Source: JACQQW01 sp964520655 (GTDB lineage: Bacteria; Omnitrophota; Gorgyraeia; Zapsychrales; Fredricksoniimonadaceae). From it: 64,000 bases of DNA. Location: positions 140,280-204,279 of the forward strand of contig CAZFNI010000001.1 in assembly GCA_964520655.1 (NCBI GenBank), written 5' to 3'. The position numbers and the translations under genes were made by a program. The notes under the pieces were generated by a model. That model was not told where the DNA came from. It ran no database searches and was given only the letters and a program-made list of their open reading frames with translations. Below are positions 51,926 to 61,426 of the stretch, one piece after another (the first letter of the stretch is position 1; each line of letters opens with the position of its first letter).

Positions 51926-52330
51926 GTGCTGGTTTTAGTCCATAATGAGTTAAAATATAAAGCAGAAGTAACAAAAGAATATGGAAATACTCCCATGATT
52001 AAATGCAACACGCAGCGCATAGGGCAGGTTTTTATCAATTTATTGGTGAATGCCGCGCAGGCGATCAAAGAAAAGGGAACTATCCATGTCCGGACATTCA
52101 ATAATGGGAAGAATATTGGTATTGAAGTGAAAGATTCTGGGATGGGGATACCACCCGAGAATCTTAGTAAGATATTTGATGCTTTTTTCACAACAAAGCC
52201 TGTCGGACAAGGGACGGGGCTGGGCTTAAGTTTGAGCTATGACATTATCAAGAAACACGGCGGCGATATCAAGGTGCGCTCAAAATTGGGAGAGGGGACG
52301 GTCTTTACGGTCATTCTGCCGGTACCGTAG
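51926..52330 (+). CDS. Histidine kinase ATPase domain, detached C-terminal part of the split kinase (copy 1)
   Basis: 134 residues in the same frame as the gene ending at 51913. It has the N-box INLLVNAAQAI, G1 DSGMGIPPEN, F-box DAFFTTKPVGQ and G2 GTGLGLSLSYD of a complete HATPase domain. The GTG at 51926 is a formal start but has no ribosome site; ATG codons lie later (for example the one coding PMIKC). It is most likely the downstream part of a nonsense-interrupted kinase, unless read-through or re-initiation occurs. Confidence 0.8.
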   Translation: MLVLVHNELKYKAEVTKEYGNTPMIKCNTQRIGQVFINLLVNAAQAIKEKGTIHVRTFNNGKNIGIEVKDSGMGIPPENLSKIFDAFFTTKPVGQGTGLGLSLSYDIIKKHGGDIKVRSKLGEGTVFTVILPVP

Positions 52331-52341
52331 GAAAGGATCAT

Positions 52342-53490
52342 ATGGCCCAGGACGTTCAAGTTTTATTCTTAGATGATGAGGAAAGCATTATTGACGGCGT
52401 GCAGCGATTGTTCATGCGCGAATCTTTTGGGATCTTTGCCACAACGGATCCTGATCAAGCGCGGGAGGCTTTGTCAAAATACCCCATTAAAGTTGTTGTC
52501 AGCGACTATCGCATGCCGAAGATCACGGGGGTCAAGTTCTTAAAAGAAGTGAAAGATAAATATCCGGATGTGGTGAAGATCTTATTCACCGGTTATACGG
52601 ACTTCTCCGCGGTTGAAGAGGCGATCAATATCGGCGAGGTTTACCGTTTTATCAGCAAGCCCTGGAAAACATCCGAGCTTCTCTCAACGATCAAACAATG
52701 CATTGAGTATTATGACCTGGTTCTGCATGCTAAAACAAAGTCGGAAGAATTAGAGGCGGCGAATAAGAAATTAAAGGCGATGTATGATGTGCAAAAAGAG
52801 TTTACCTCCACCGTTTCCCATGAGCTGCGCACGCCGCTGGCGTCGATCAAAATGGCGATCGACCTGGTCGTCAAGAGAACTGTTGGGGAGATCAACGCGG
52901 ATCAGGCGGACATTCTAGGCCGGGCTAAACAGGAAGTGGACCGGTTAAAGCGTTTGATCGACGATATCCTTGACTTGACCAAGATCGAAGCGGGAAAGAT
53001 GCAGATGAACTTTATCAATAATGATATTCATAAGGTCATTTCTCTTGTTGTGGAGACGCAAAAGAGTGTGGCTCAAAGCCGGGGCTTATATTTAAAGACT
53101 GAATTCTCCGCAACGATGCCGCTTGTCCCTTTTGATAATGACAGGATCATTCAAGTCTTAAATAATCTGGTGGGCAATGCGCTTAAGTTTACCAAGCAAG
53201 GCGGTGTGACGATCAAGACGATGGATAAGTCCTCAGAAAATCATATCCTTGTCAGTGTCATTGATACTGGCAAAGGGATCGCTGAATCCAATTTACCTAA
53301 ATTATTCCAGAAATTCCAACAGATCGAGGCGGCACAAGAGAATGAAGAAGGCGGGACGGGTTTAGGACTTGCGATCTGTAAAGAGATCGTATCTCGGCAT
53401 GGGGGGAAGATCTGGGTTGATTCTAAAGAAGGGCAGGGCACCGCATTTCATTTTATATTGCCGATCCAGGAGAGGAGAATAGGACTATGA
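52342..53490 (+). CDS. Hybrid: N-terminal receiver plus HisKA and HATPase (copy 1)
   Basis: 382 residues. Receiver about 5-122 (VLFLDDEESI; phospho-Asp in VVVSDYRMPKITGVKF; Lys in ISKPWKTSEL). HisKA about 145-210 with acceptor His in VSHELRTPLASIKMAIDL. HATPase about 250-375: VLNNLVGNALKF (N-box), DTGKGIAES (G1), GGTGLGLAICKEI (G2). Receiver-before-kinase proteins of this type can modulate their own kinase activity. It overlaps the double-receiver gene (53487) by 4 bp. No membrane segment is present. Copy 2 is at 56277. Confidence 0.92.
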   Translation: MAQDVQVLFLDDEESIIDGVQRLFMRESFGIFATTDPDQAREALSKYPIKVVVSDYRMPKITGVKFLKEVKDKYPDVVKILFTGYTDFSAVEEAINIGEVYRFISKPWKTSELLSTIKQCIEYYDLVLHAKTKSEELEAANKKLKAMYDVQKEFTSTVSHELRTPLASIKMAIDLVVKRTVGEINADQADILGRAKQEVDRLKRLIDDILDLTKIEAGKMQMNFINNDIHKVISLVVETQKSVAQSRGLYLKTEFSATMPLVPFDNDRIIQVLNNLVGNALKFTKQGGVTIKTMDKSSENHILVSVIDTGKGIAESNLPKLFQKFQQIEAAQENEEGGTGLGLAICKEIVSRHGGKIWVDSKEGQGTAFHFILPIQERRIGL

Positions 53491-54278
53491 CGACCAAACC
53501 AAAAACCATATTACTCATTGATGATGAGGTGAATTTGCAGCAATTGATGAAGATCACGCTTAAGACAAAGAATTATATTGTTGAAACGGCGAATAATGGT
53601 CTTGAAGGTTTACAAAAGCTGGAGACGATCAAGCCGGATCTGATCATTCTGGATATTAATATGCCTGTCATGGGCGGTCTGGAGTTCTATCAGAAGATCT
53701 GCTATGGCGGGACACACCCTAAATACCCGGTTTTGGTCTTGACCGCGCGGGCTAATATGGAACAGTTGTTCAAGGAGTTCAACATTGACGGATTCATGGC
53801 CAAACCTTTTGAGATCGACACGCTGCTGCATGAAGTTGAGGCGATCATCCATAAGAGTGAGAATGCGAATATAAAGATCACTAAATCCGGAGGGCAGGAA
53901 GCCCGCAAGATCTGTCTTGTTGAAAATGATCCTGAGGAATTGAACAAGATCGGTCCGGTATTGTTGAATGCTGGATATATTGTGATCCCGGCACTAAATG
54001 GAACGGAGGGCATAGAGCGGATTGCGCAGCATGTCCCAGATGTGGCGCTGGTTAAGTTGTCTTTGATGGATATTACAGGAGACTTAGTCATCCTTAAGTT
54101 AAGGTTGATGGCTAAAACACAAAATGTGAAATACATTTTATTTACTCCTAAAAGTGCTGAAAAAGCCCAGATCGCCCAGAAAATAGGCCTCAAAGAAGGT
54201 ATCGACAGCTTTGTTGAATATACCTATCCAACGGATATTTTAAAGGCTGTTAACGAGGTTTTTAGCGAAGAAAATTAA
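53487..54278 (+). CDS. Double-receiver response regulator (copy 1)
   Basis: 263 residues with two receiver domains. The first (about 5-122) is complete: LLIDDEVN, phospho-Asp in DLIILDINMPVMGGLEF, Lys in FMAKPFEID. The second (about 140-262) looks degenerate: at the acceptor position it reads DVALVKLSLMDITGD with Lys where copy 2 has Asp (DIAVIDLALPDIAGD). A degenerate second receiver usually mediates dimerisation or protein contact. Ends 100 bp before the second set begins. Confidence 0.9.
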   Translation: MTTKPKTILLIDDEVNLQQLMKITLKTKNYIVETANNGLEGLQKLETIKPDLIILDINMPVMGGLEFYQKICYGGTHPKYPVLVLTARANMEQLFKEFNIDGFMAKPFEIDTLLHEVEAIIHKSENANIKITKSGGQEARKICLVENDPEELNKIGPVLLNAGYIVIPALNGTEGIERIAQHVPDVALVKLSLMDITGDLVILKLRLMAKTQNVKYILFTPKSAEKAQIAQKIGLKEGIDSFVEYTYPTDILKAVNEVFSEEN

Positions 54279-54378
54279 GATAAAGCGCTTTCTTTGGGTT
54301 CCGTTGCTTGCATTTACGCTAAATACCGGATATTCTTGAAACTAGAACAGGTAGAACAAGCGGAAATAAAGGAACAAT

Positions 54379-54966
54379 ATGGAGCCCAGTAAGTTCATAC
54401 CTTTGACGACCGGAGAAATCGCAAGATACTGTCACGTGACCCACAGAGGTGTCCTAAAATGGGTCGCTTCCGGAAAACTAAAAGCCTACCGTACGCCCGG
54501 TAATCACAGCCGGGTCCAGCTTGAAGACTTTATTGAATTCCTAAAAAAATATTCGATGCCCATACCTCTTGAGGTTGCGGATAAATTAAAAAGCATTAAG
54601 CGGGTTTTAATCGTTGATGATGACCGCGGCATTGTGCACGCGATCTCAAGAACGTTGAAAGTAAGCAATAATTATGAAGTAGATGTGGCTTATGATGGTT
54701 TTGAAGCAGGGCAGAAATTCTCTGATTTCAAGCCGGATCTTGTTATCCTGGATATCCGGATGCCTAATCTGGATGGATATCATGTCTGTTCAGCGATCCG
54801 TAAAGAGGCTGGAAATAAGGATGTGAAAATTCTAGCTATCTCAGGACTTAATGATCAACAGGAGGTCAAGCGCATGATGGAGCTTGGGGCCAATGCGTTT
54901 TTACCTAAACCTTTCAGCAATAGCGAGCTTCAGAGTAAGGTTCAGGAAATGTTGGAGGTGAGGTAG
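54379..54966 (+). CDS. Response regulator with N-terminal excisionase/MerR-like HTH and C-terminal receiver (copy 2)
   Basis: 195 residues, same length and order as the gene at 50200. Helix-turn-helix part TGEIARYCHVTHRGVLKWVA and KLKAYRTPGNHSRVQLEDF; receiver with VLIVDDDRG, phospho-Asp in DLVILDIRMPNLDGYHV and Lys in FLPKPFSNS. The HTH halves of the two copies share about two-thirds of residues by eye. AAAGGAA precedes the ATG. The kinase gene starts on the next base after its stop. Confidence 0.92.
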   Translation: MEPSKFIPLTTGEIARYCHVTHRGVLKWVASGKLKAYRTPGNHSRVQLEDFIEFLKKYSMPIPLEVADKLKSIKRVLIVDDDRGIVHAISRTLKVSNNYEVDVAYDGFEAGQKFSDFKPDLVILDIRMPNLDGYHVCSAIRKEAGNKDVKILAISGLNDQQEVKRMMELGANAFLPKPFSNSELQSKVQEMLEVR

Positions 54967-56256
54967 ATGCCGTTGATGAAGAATGCATTATATCCACCCA
55001 AAAAGTCCTTGAAAGAGCAAACCCGTCAGGCGGTCGTGTTCTTTTGCTTGATCCTTGCTTTGGTTGTGCTGACATATTTTATGATATGGGCACAGGACAG
55101 TAATTTATTCAGGCACGGCAAGGATTTTGAAAATCAATACACGCAGTTAAGTTATATCCATACCGGTTCCACGAAACTGGACATGGCGGTCAAGCAGCAG
55201 ATCATCGCGTCGCTTGAGGCCGACAAGAACCACGAATATCTAACACAAATATGTTTTATCATTGTCATTATTTTGCTGCTGTTAGCATGGCTTGTCATTT
55301 CCCGCATAAGTCATCAGGCACAGCAGTCTTTGATCATTGCCAATGAGGAATTGGCCAAACGCAATCAGGAGCTTGCGGATCTCAATGATACGCTTGAGCA
55401 GAAAGTCAAAGATAGGACAGCAAGCTTAACGCAGGCTCTGGATGATTTAAGCAAGACTCAACGACAGCTATTGGAATCCGAGAAATTCGCGGCTATCGGG
55501 CAGTTGGCCTCAGGATTCGCTCACGAGATCAATAACCCCATCGGCTATATCAATAGCAATCTGCAGACGCTGCAGAAATATCTCATCCATTACCGCAATG
55601 TGATCACGATCATTAACGGATTAGAAGAAGCGCTCAATTCCAGAAATAAGGCGGAGGCGGCCCGTCAGGTGGAAGTTTGGCTAAAAGCTAAAGAAGAAAC
55701 AAATTATGAGTATATCAATTCAGATATCGGGAATCTGATCTCAGAGTCCCAGGCAGGTATAGATAAGATCAAAAAGATCGTCCTGGATATCCATGATTTT
55801 GCCAAACCCGATAAAGGAGAAGCCGAAGATATCCATATTCAGTCTTTGGTAGAAAGCGTGCTGAATATTATCGCTAACCAGATCAAGTATAAGGCCGTTG
55901 TGATCAAGGATTTCCAGAATGTCCCACGAGTGCATTGCAATCCTCAGAAGATCGCCCAGGTGTTGGTGAATTTATTGATGAATGCTGTGCAGGCTATACC
56001 AGAGAAAGGGGAGATCAGCATACGCATCTATCAAGAGGATCAGTATGTGTGCGTGTCTGTGAAAGATACTGGGGTTGGGATATCGCCGGAGAATTTTTCT
56101 AAGATCTTTGATCCGTTCTTTACGACGAAAGGCAGTTCAGCGGGTATTGGATTAAGTGCTTGTTACGACATCATTCGCAAACATAGTGGGCGTTTGACCG
56201 TTGATTCGCTGGAAGGCCAGGGGTCAACCTTTACGATGTATTTGCCGTTTTGTTAA
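54967..56256 (+). CDS. Membrane histidine kinase (copy 2, intact)
   Basis: 429 residues. Two transmembrane helices (about 20-40 and 94-114) flank a short periplasmic loop of about 50 residues; the sensor part differs fully from the multi-helix sensor of copy 1. A coiled region (LADLNDTLEQKVKDRTASL) is followed by the acceptor box FAAIGQLASGFAHEINNPIG and HATPase: VLVNLLMNAVQAI, DTGVGISPEN, DPFFTTKGSSA, GIGLSACYD. At the position of the stop codon in copy 1 it has an intact serine (IQSLVESVL). GAGGTGAGG precedes the ATG. Confidence 0.93.
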   Translation: MPLMKNALYPPKKSLKEQTRQAVVFFCLILALVVLTYFMIWAQDSNLFRHGKDFENQYTQLSYIHTGSTKLDMAVKQQIIASLEADKNHEYLTQICFIIVIILLLLAWLVISRISHQAQQSLIIANEELAKRNQELADLNDTLEQKVKDRTASLTQALDDLSKTQRQLLESEKFAAIGQLASGFAHEINNPIGYINSNLQTLQKYLIHYRNVITIINGLEEALNSRNKAEAARQVEVWLKAKEETNYEYINSDIGNLISESQAGIDKIKKIVLDIHDFAKPDKGEAEDIHIQSLVESVLNIIANQIKYKAVVIKDFQNVPRVHCNPQKIAQVLVNLLMNAVQAIPEKGEISIRIYQEDQYVCVSVKDTGVGISPENFSKIFDPFFTTKGSSAGIGLSACYDIIRKHSGRLTVDSLEGQGSTFTMYLPFC

Positions 56257-56276
56257 CAGGCAAACAGGGGGAAAGT

Positions 56277-57449
56277 ATGAAGCAGATCAGTGTATTGTTC
56301 CTGGATGATGAAGCGAATATCCTCAATTCCATCAAGCGTATGTTCATGGATGAGCCATACGGTATTGCAGTAGCCAGTAATACCCAGGAAGCCATGAAAA
56401 TATTGGAGAAAGAAAAGATAAAGGTGGTCTTAAGCGACCAACGCATGCCGGATACTACGGGTATTGAATTCCTGCACCGGGTAAAGCTACAGTATCCTGA
56501 CGTGGTGCGTATTATTTTTACGGCTTACGCGGACTTGCATGTGGCCGAACAGGCGATCAATTTAAGCGGCGTCTTTCGTTTTATCAATAAGCCATGGAAC
56601 CCTAATGAGCTTAAATCCTCCGTTGTGAATGCCATGTATCATTATGACCTGATCATTGAGAATAGGCAATTGTTGGAGACCATGAAGAACAAGAACGCGG
56701 AACTGCAGTTAATGAATGTCCGGCTGAAGAATTTAAATGAGGTGCTTAGGGAGTTTAGTTCCACATTATCGCATGAATTGCGGACACCGCTGGCATCGAT
56801 CAAAGCAGGACTGGATATCGTCATTAGCAGGACTTCCGGGCCTTTGACCAGTGAGCAGGAAAAATTTTTAGGTAGATCAAAGGAGAGTGTCGATCGTTTA
56901 ACGCGTCTGATCAATGACATCTTAGACCTCGCGCACATGGAGTCAGGTAAGAAAAAACTTAATTTTATCCCCGGATCGATCAATGACGCGGTTCAATCGG
57001 TCGTAGAGGCCCAGACTCCTGTGGCTGTGAATAAGGATCTTAAAATGACGGCCGAGATCGATCCTCAGGTGCCGGAGATCTTTTTTGACAGGGACAAGAT
57101 CGCGCAGGTTTTAAATAACCTGATGAACAATGCCATTAAATTCACGAATACAGGATCGGTGACGGTCAAGACGCGTCTGTTAGCTGAGAATAAGATGGTA
57201 GAAATATCCATTGAGGATACGGGCCCTGGGATCAGTGAGGAGGATCTTCCTAAACTGTTTGAGAAATTCCAGCAATTAGGAGAGTCGCATGCCAAGGTGT
57301 CTGGTTCTGGTTTGGGTCTGGCCATATGCAAGGAGATCATCCGTCACCATGGGGGGACGATCTTTGCGGAATCCAAGATCGGGGTAGGGACGACGATCTA
57401 TTTCACACTTCCTCTGGAAGATATAAGGAGGCGCGGCGATGGCGGCTAA
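56277..57449 (+). CDS. Hybrid: N-terminal receiver plus HisKA and HATPase (copy 2)
   Basis: About 390 residues from the ATG at 56277, preceded by GGGGGAAA; an in-frame TTG at 56250 is rejected. Same plan as copy 1: receiver with VLFLDDEANI and VVLSDQRMPDTTGIEF, Lys in INKPWNPNEL; HisKA with LSHELRTPLASIKAGLDI; HATPase with VLNNLMNNAIKF, DTGPGISEED and GSGLGLAICKEI. It overlaps the kinase upstream and the double-receiver gene downstream by up to 11 bp. No transmembrane part. Confidence 0.92.
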   Translation: MKQISVLFLDDEANILNSIKRMFMDEPYGIAVASNTQEAMKILEKEKIKVVLSDQRMPDTTGIEFLHRVKLQYPDVVRIIFTAYADLHVAEQAINLSGVFRFINKPWNPNELKSSVVNAMYHYDLIIENRQLLETMKNKNAELQLMNVRLKNLNEVLREFSSTLSHELRTPLASIKAGLDIVISRTSGPLTSEQEKFLGRSKESVDRLTRLINDILDLAHMESGKKKLNFIPGSINDAVQSVVEAQTPVAVNKDLKMTAEIDPQVPEIFFDRDKIAQVLNNLMNNAIKFTNTGSVTVKTRLLAENKMVEISIEDTGPGISEEDLPKLFEKFQQLGESHAKVSGSGLGLAICKEIIRHHGGTIFAESKIGVGTTIYFTLPLEDIRRRGDGG

Positions 57450-58215
57450 TCATAAATTACTCATCATTGATGATGAGGTGGATCTGGCGGAGATGGTGGC
57501 GTATCAATTCAAGGCTAAAGGTTTTGAGGTACAAACAGCCGCGGATGGAGAGGAAGGTTTGGAAAAAGTAAATGCCTTTAAACCAGACCTGATCATTCTT
57601 GACATCAATATGCCGCGTATGGGGGGCATTGAGTTTTATAACCGCATCGCCGGTCCTGATGGCGTCCCGCTTTATCCAGTCATGATCCTGACAGCAAGGG
57701 CCAATGTGGAGGGGTTGTTCAAGGATCTGCCCATTGATGGATTTATGACCAAGCCTTTTGATGTGGATGAATTGATCGCCCAGGCCTTGCTTGTCATTCA
57801 TTCGAAGCAGCAGCAATTTTCATCCCAAACATGGGGAGAGAATGCTCCTAAAAAAGTCTGTATTGCCCAGCATGATCAAGTTGTCTTTGAAAAGACAGCT
57901 TTTGCGTTTACCAACGCGCTCTATACGGTCATCCCCGCGCGGACTGGCGCGATGGCGATCGAAAGGGTCATCACCATGCTTCCAGATATTGCCGTGATCG
58001 ACCTGGCGCTACCCGATATTGCCGGGGATGTGGTGATCTTTCGTTTAAAGCAGGTTTGCAAGACGATGAACATTAAATTCTTCCTGACTTCTCAAAAAGG
58101 CATGTTGCGCGATCAGAAGGTGATGGAGCGGATCAGCGCGAAATCGGGTTTCTTGTCGTTGGTGGAATATAACGACCCCCAGGACATGGTGGATAAGGTG
58201 AAGAAATTACTTTAA
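57439..58215 (+). CDS. Double-receiver response regulator (copy 2)
   Basis: 258 residues. First receiver complete: LLIIDDEVDLAEMV, phospho-Asp in DLIILDINMPRMGGIEF, Lys in FMTKPFDVDEL. The second receiver keeps the acceptor Asp (DIAVIDLALPDIAGD) but has lost the acidic pair near its start (VCIAQHDQVV). Copy 1 has the opposite pattern, keeping more of the pocket but losing the acceptor. Ends the phosphorelay block; 49 bp later tex begins. Confidence 0.9.
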   Translation: MAANHKLLIIDDEVDLAEMVAYQFKAKGFEVQTAADGEEGLEKVNAFKPDLIILDINMPRMGGIEFYNRIAGPDGVPLYPVMILTARANVEGLFKDLPIDGFMTKPFDVDELIAQALLVIHSKQQQFSSQTWGENAPKKVCIAQHDQVVFEKTAFAFTNALYTVIPARTGAMAIERVITMLPDIAVIDLALPDIAGDVVIFRLKQVCKTMNIKFFLTSQKGMLRDQKVMERISAKSGFLSLVEYNDPQDMVDKVKKLL

Positions 58216-58264
58216 TTGCGTTGCGTATTGACTTTTGCGGTAAAGATATGTAGAGTTTTCAGTC

Positions 58265-60514
58265 ATGAACAGCAGTGCGTCTTATATTCTTCAGATCGCC
58301 CAGGAACTCAATCTCAAAGAAAAACAGGTAGCGGCCACAGTTGTGCTGTTAAACGAAGGTTCAACTGTCCCTTTCATTGCCCGTTACCGCAAAGAAGTGA
58401 CTGGTTCTTTAGATGAGGTGGCCATCACTTCCATACGCGACCGTTTGACGCAATTGATCGAATTAGACGAACGGCGCGCCGCTATCCTGGAATCCATTGA
58501 AAAACAAGGCAAGATGACCGATGAGCTGCGTGAGAAGATCAACGCGGCGTTGACCATGTCTGTCCTGGAAGATCTGTACCTGCCCTATAAACCTAAACGA
58601 CGCACCCGTGCGACGATCGCTAAAGAAAAAGGCTTAGAGCCGCTGGCACAGCTTATTTTTGAACAAAAGCCGGAGGCTGATCCCCGCAAAGAGGCGGAAC
58701 GATATATTGATGCCGAGAAAAAAGTGTTGAATGTGGATGAGGCATTGGCCGGTGCCCGCGATATCATGGCAGAATGGGTCAATGAAGATGCCGATGCCCG
58801 TGCCAAGATGAGGAATTTGTATCTGGAAGAAGGGAAATTCGACTCCAAGGTCATTAAGGGTAAAGAGACGGAAGGGGCGAAGTACAAAGATTATTTTGAG
58901 TGGCAGGAGGCGGTCAAAGGTGCGCCGTCGCACAGGGTGCTTGCCATGCGCAGGGGTGAAAAAGAAGAATTTTTAATGCTGCGTATCTTAGTTGATGAGG
59001 CCAAAGCTCTTGGGATATTACGAGAGAAGTTCTTAAAGAAACCGTGCGCATCAACAGCTCAGGTGGATATGGCACTTGAGGACGGCTATAAACGTCTATT
59101 GTCTTTGTCGATCGAAACAGAAGTGCGTTTGATCTCCAAACAGACGGCGGATGAAGATGCGATCAAAGTATTTATGGAGAATTTACGCCAATTGCTCATG
59201 GCTGCTCCGCTGGGTCAGAAAAATGTTCTGGCTATCGATCCTGGGTACAGGACGGGTTGCAAGGTGGTTGTGCTTAATGCCCAGGGTAAGCTGGTTTATA
59301 ACACAGTCATTTATCTTCAGACCCCTGACCAAATAGAAACGGCGGCGGCCGCTATCAAGAAATTATTCCAACTGTTTAATTTCGAATGCATTGCCGTTGG
59401 CAATGGTACAGCCAGCCGAGAAGCAGAAAGTTTTGCGCGGTCGCTTAAACTGCCGAATGTCCAGGTGGTAATGGTCAATGAAAGCGGTGCGTCGATTTAT
59501 TCTGCCTCCGATGTGGCCCGTGAAGAATTTCCCGACCACGACGTCACGGTACGCGGATCAGTCTCTATTGGCCGGCGTTTACAGGATCCGTTGGCGGAAT
59601 TAGTCAAGATCGATCCCAAGTCGATCGGGGTAGGGCAATATCAACATGATGTCGACCAGGGGAAATTAAAGAACAGTTTGGACGATGTGGTCATTAGCTC
59701 TGTTAACCAGGTCGGTGTTGAGATCAATTCAGCCAGTAAACAATTGTTGATGTATGTCTCGGGTTTAGGACCAGCTTTAGCGCAGGCGATCGTCCATTAC
59801 CGCGATGAACATGGTGCTTTTAAATCCAGGGAAGAGGTCAAGAAAGTCCCTAAACTGGGGGCTAAAGCGTTTGAGCAGGCCGGTGGGTTTTTGCGCATCC
59901 GTGATGCGGAGAATCTTTTGGATGCTTCTGCTGTTCACCCGGAAAGTTATCCTGTCGTTGAAAAGATCGCCAAGGATCTGGGTGTTTCGGTTAAGGAGCT
60001 CATGAGCAATGAGGCGTTGCGCAAGAATATCAATGTGCATGCTTATGTGACAGATAAGATCGGTTTGCCGACGTTATTGGATATCAAGGAAGAGCTGGCT
60101 AAACCTGGTCGTGATCCCCGTTCAAAATTTGAGTCGGTTGAATTTAAAGAAGGTGTTGCTTCACTGGAAGACCTTCAGATCGGTATGGAGTTAAACGGCA
60201 TTGTCACCAACGTGACGAATTTCGGCTGTTTTGTGGATATCGGCGTGCATCAGGACGGGTTGGTGCATGTCAGTGAGATCGCTGATACCTTTGTGAAGAA
60301 TCCCGCGGATGTGGTGAAGGTCGCACAGAAGGTCAAGGTCAAGGTGGTGGAGGTCGACATTGCCCGCAAGCGCATTTCCTTGACGATGCGAAAAGCTCCC
60401 AGGCCAGAGGGGCTCCCAAAAGGCGCGGTCAAATCTTCGCCGAACAAGCCTCAGGCATTAAATAAACCGCAAGAACCACAAGCTCCAGCTCGCAAACAAT
60501 TATATAGGTGGTAA
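58265..60514 (+). CDS. tex: Tex-family RNA-binding transcription accessory protein
   Basis: 749 residues, usual Tex length (about 770). An N-terminal helical region (VPFIARYRKEVTGSLDEVAI; LEDLYLPYKPKRRTRATIAKEKGLEPLA) is followed by a YqgF-like RNase-fold domain (VLAIDPGYRTGCKVVVLNAQG), helix-hairpin-helix motifs (VPKLGAKAFEQAGGFLRI) and a C-terminal S1 domain (GIVTNVTNFGCFVDIGVHQDG; DIARKRISLTMRK). Tex proteins bind RNA and affect transcription; loss often alters toxin or stress gene expression. Well conserved throughout. Confidence 0.97.
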   Translation: MNSSASYILQIAQELNLKEKQVAATVVLLNEGSTVPFIARYRKEVTGSLDEVAITSIRDRLTQLIELDERRAAILESIEKQGKMTDELREKINAALTMSVLEDLYLPYKPKRRTRATIAKEKGLEPLAQLIFEQKPEADPRKEAERYIDAEKKVLNVDEALAGARDIMAEWVNEDADARAKMRNLYLEEGKFDSKVIKGKETEGAKYKDYFEWQEAVKGAPSHRVLAMRRGEKEEFLMLRILVDEAKALGILREKFLKKPCASTAQVDMALEDGYKRLLSLSIETEVRLISKQTADEDAIKVFMENLRQLLMAAPLGQKNVLAIDPGYRTGCKVVVLNAQGKLVYNTVIYLQTPDQIETAAAAIKKLFQLFNFECIAVGNGTASREAESFARSLKLPNVQVVMVNESGASIYSASDVAREEFPDHDVTVRGSVSIGRRLQDPLAELVKIDPKSIGVGQYQHDVDQGKLKNSLDDVVISSVNQVGVEINSASKQLLMYVSGLGPALAQAIVHYRDEHGAFKSREEVKKVPKLGAKAFEQAGGFLRIRDAENLLDASAVHPESYPVVEKIAKDLGVSVKELMSNEALRKNINVHAYVTDKIGLPTLLDIKEELAKPGRDPRSKFESVEFKEGVASLEDLQIGMELNGIVTNVTNFGCFVDIGVHQDGLVHVSEIADTFVKNPADVVKVAQKVKVKVVEVDIARKRISLTMRKAPRPEGLPKGAVKSSPNKPQALNKPQEPQAPARKQLYRW

Positions 60515-60517
60515 CGG

Positions 60518-61426
60518 ATGTCACAACGTATTGCCATCACAGGTTCAACGGGACTGATCGGTTCCGCCCTCGTTTCTTTTTTACTTAAACAAGGGCATCA
60601 GGTAACACAAATTTCGCGTAATAAACATCTGAAAGGACCGCAAACACCGGTGGTCTTTTGGGATCCTCAAAAAGGGCAGGTCGATGCTGCCGCTTTGGAA
60701 GGTTTCGACGCGGTGATCCATTTGGCCGGAGCGAATGTTGGGGAACGCTGGGATGCTTCCTATAAACAGACCATACTGGAAAGCCGTGTTGACGGCACGC
60801 GTTTATTAAGCCGCATTTTGGGAGGCTTAAAACACAAACCAAAAGTGTTGTTGTCAGCTTCCGCGATCGGATATTACGGTAATCATGCGCCTGACGTGCT
60901 GCTTGATGAAGCGAGTGCTGGCGGCAATGGTTTTCTGGCAGATGTTTGCCGCCGATGGGAGGCGGAAACACAGGCGGCGGTAGAGGCGGGGATTAGGGTG
61001 GTCCATTTGCGTTTCGGTGTTGTTTTAAGCAAAAAGGGTGGTGCCTTGGCGAAAATGGGACTGCCGTTTGCGCTTGGATTAGGCGGTATCCTGGGTTCAG
61101 GAAAACAAATGATGAGCTGGATCGCGCTTGATGAGATCCCCCGCATCGTCCAGTTCTTGATCAATGAGAGTAAGATCATCGGTCCGGTCAATATCACCGC
61201 GCCTGCTGCGGTCAGCAATGCGGAATTTACTAAGGTTTTAGGATCGGTGATCCATCGACCAACGTTCTTGCCAGTACCGGGATTTGCGGTACAATTATTA
61301 TTTGGCGAGATGGGCGAAACGCTTTTATTAGGCGGCAGCCACGTTGTTCCCAAACGCCTTAAAGAAATGGGGTATCAGTATACATACCCTGATCTAAAGA
61401 AAGCATTAGAAAAGGCAATGGCGTAA
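60518..61426 (+). CDS. TIGR01777-family NAD-dependent epimerase (SDR39U1-like)
   Basis: 302 residues. Rossmann opening ITGSTGLIGSALVSFLLKQGH, then VIHLAGANVGERWD, a GYYG active-site region (SASAIGYYGNHAPDVLLDE), a proline-rich turn and the C-terminal DUF1731-type end (FAVQLLFGEMGETLLLGGSHVVPKRL). Members are extended short-chain dehydrogenases, often found beside cell-division or DNA genes; substrate unknown. It begins 3 bp after tex and overlaps dnaX by one base. Confidence 0.92.
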   Translation: MSQRIAITGSTGLIGSALVSFLLKQGHQVTQISRNKHLKGPQTPVVFWDPQKGQVDAAALEGFDAVIHLAGANVGERWDASYKQTILESRVDGTRLLSRILGGLKHKPKVLLSASAIGYYGNHAPDVLLDEASAGGNGFLADVCRRWEAETQAAVEAGIRVVHLRFGVVLSKKGGALAKMGLPFALGLGGILGSGKQMMSWIALDEIPRIVQFLINESKIIGPVNITAPAAVSNAEFTKVLGSVIHRPTFLPVPGFAVQLLFGEMGETLLLGGSHVVPKRLKEMGYQYTYPDLKKALEKAMA

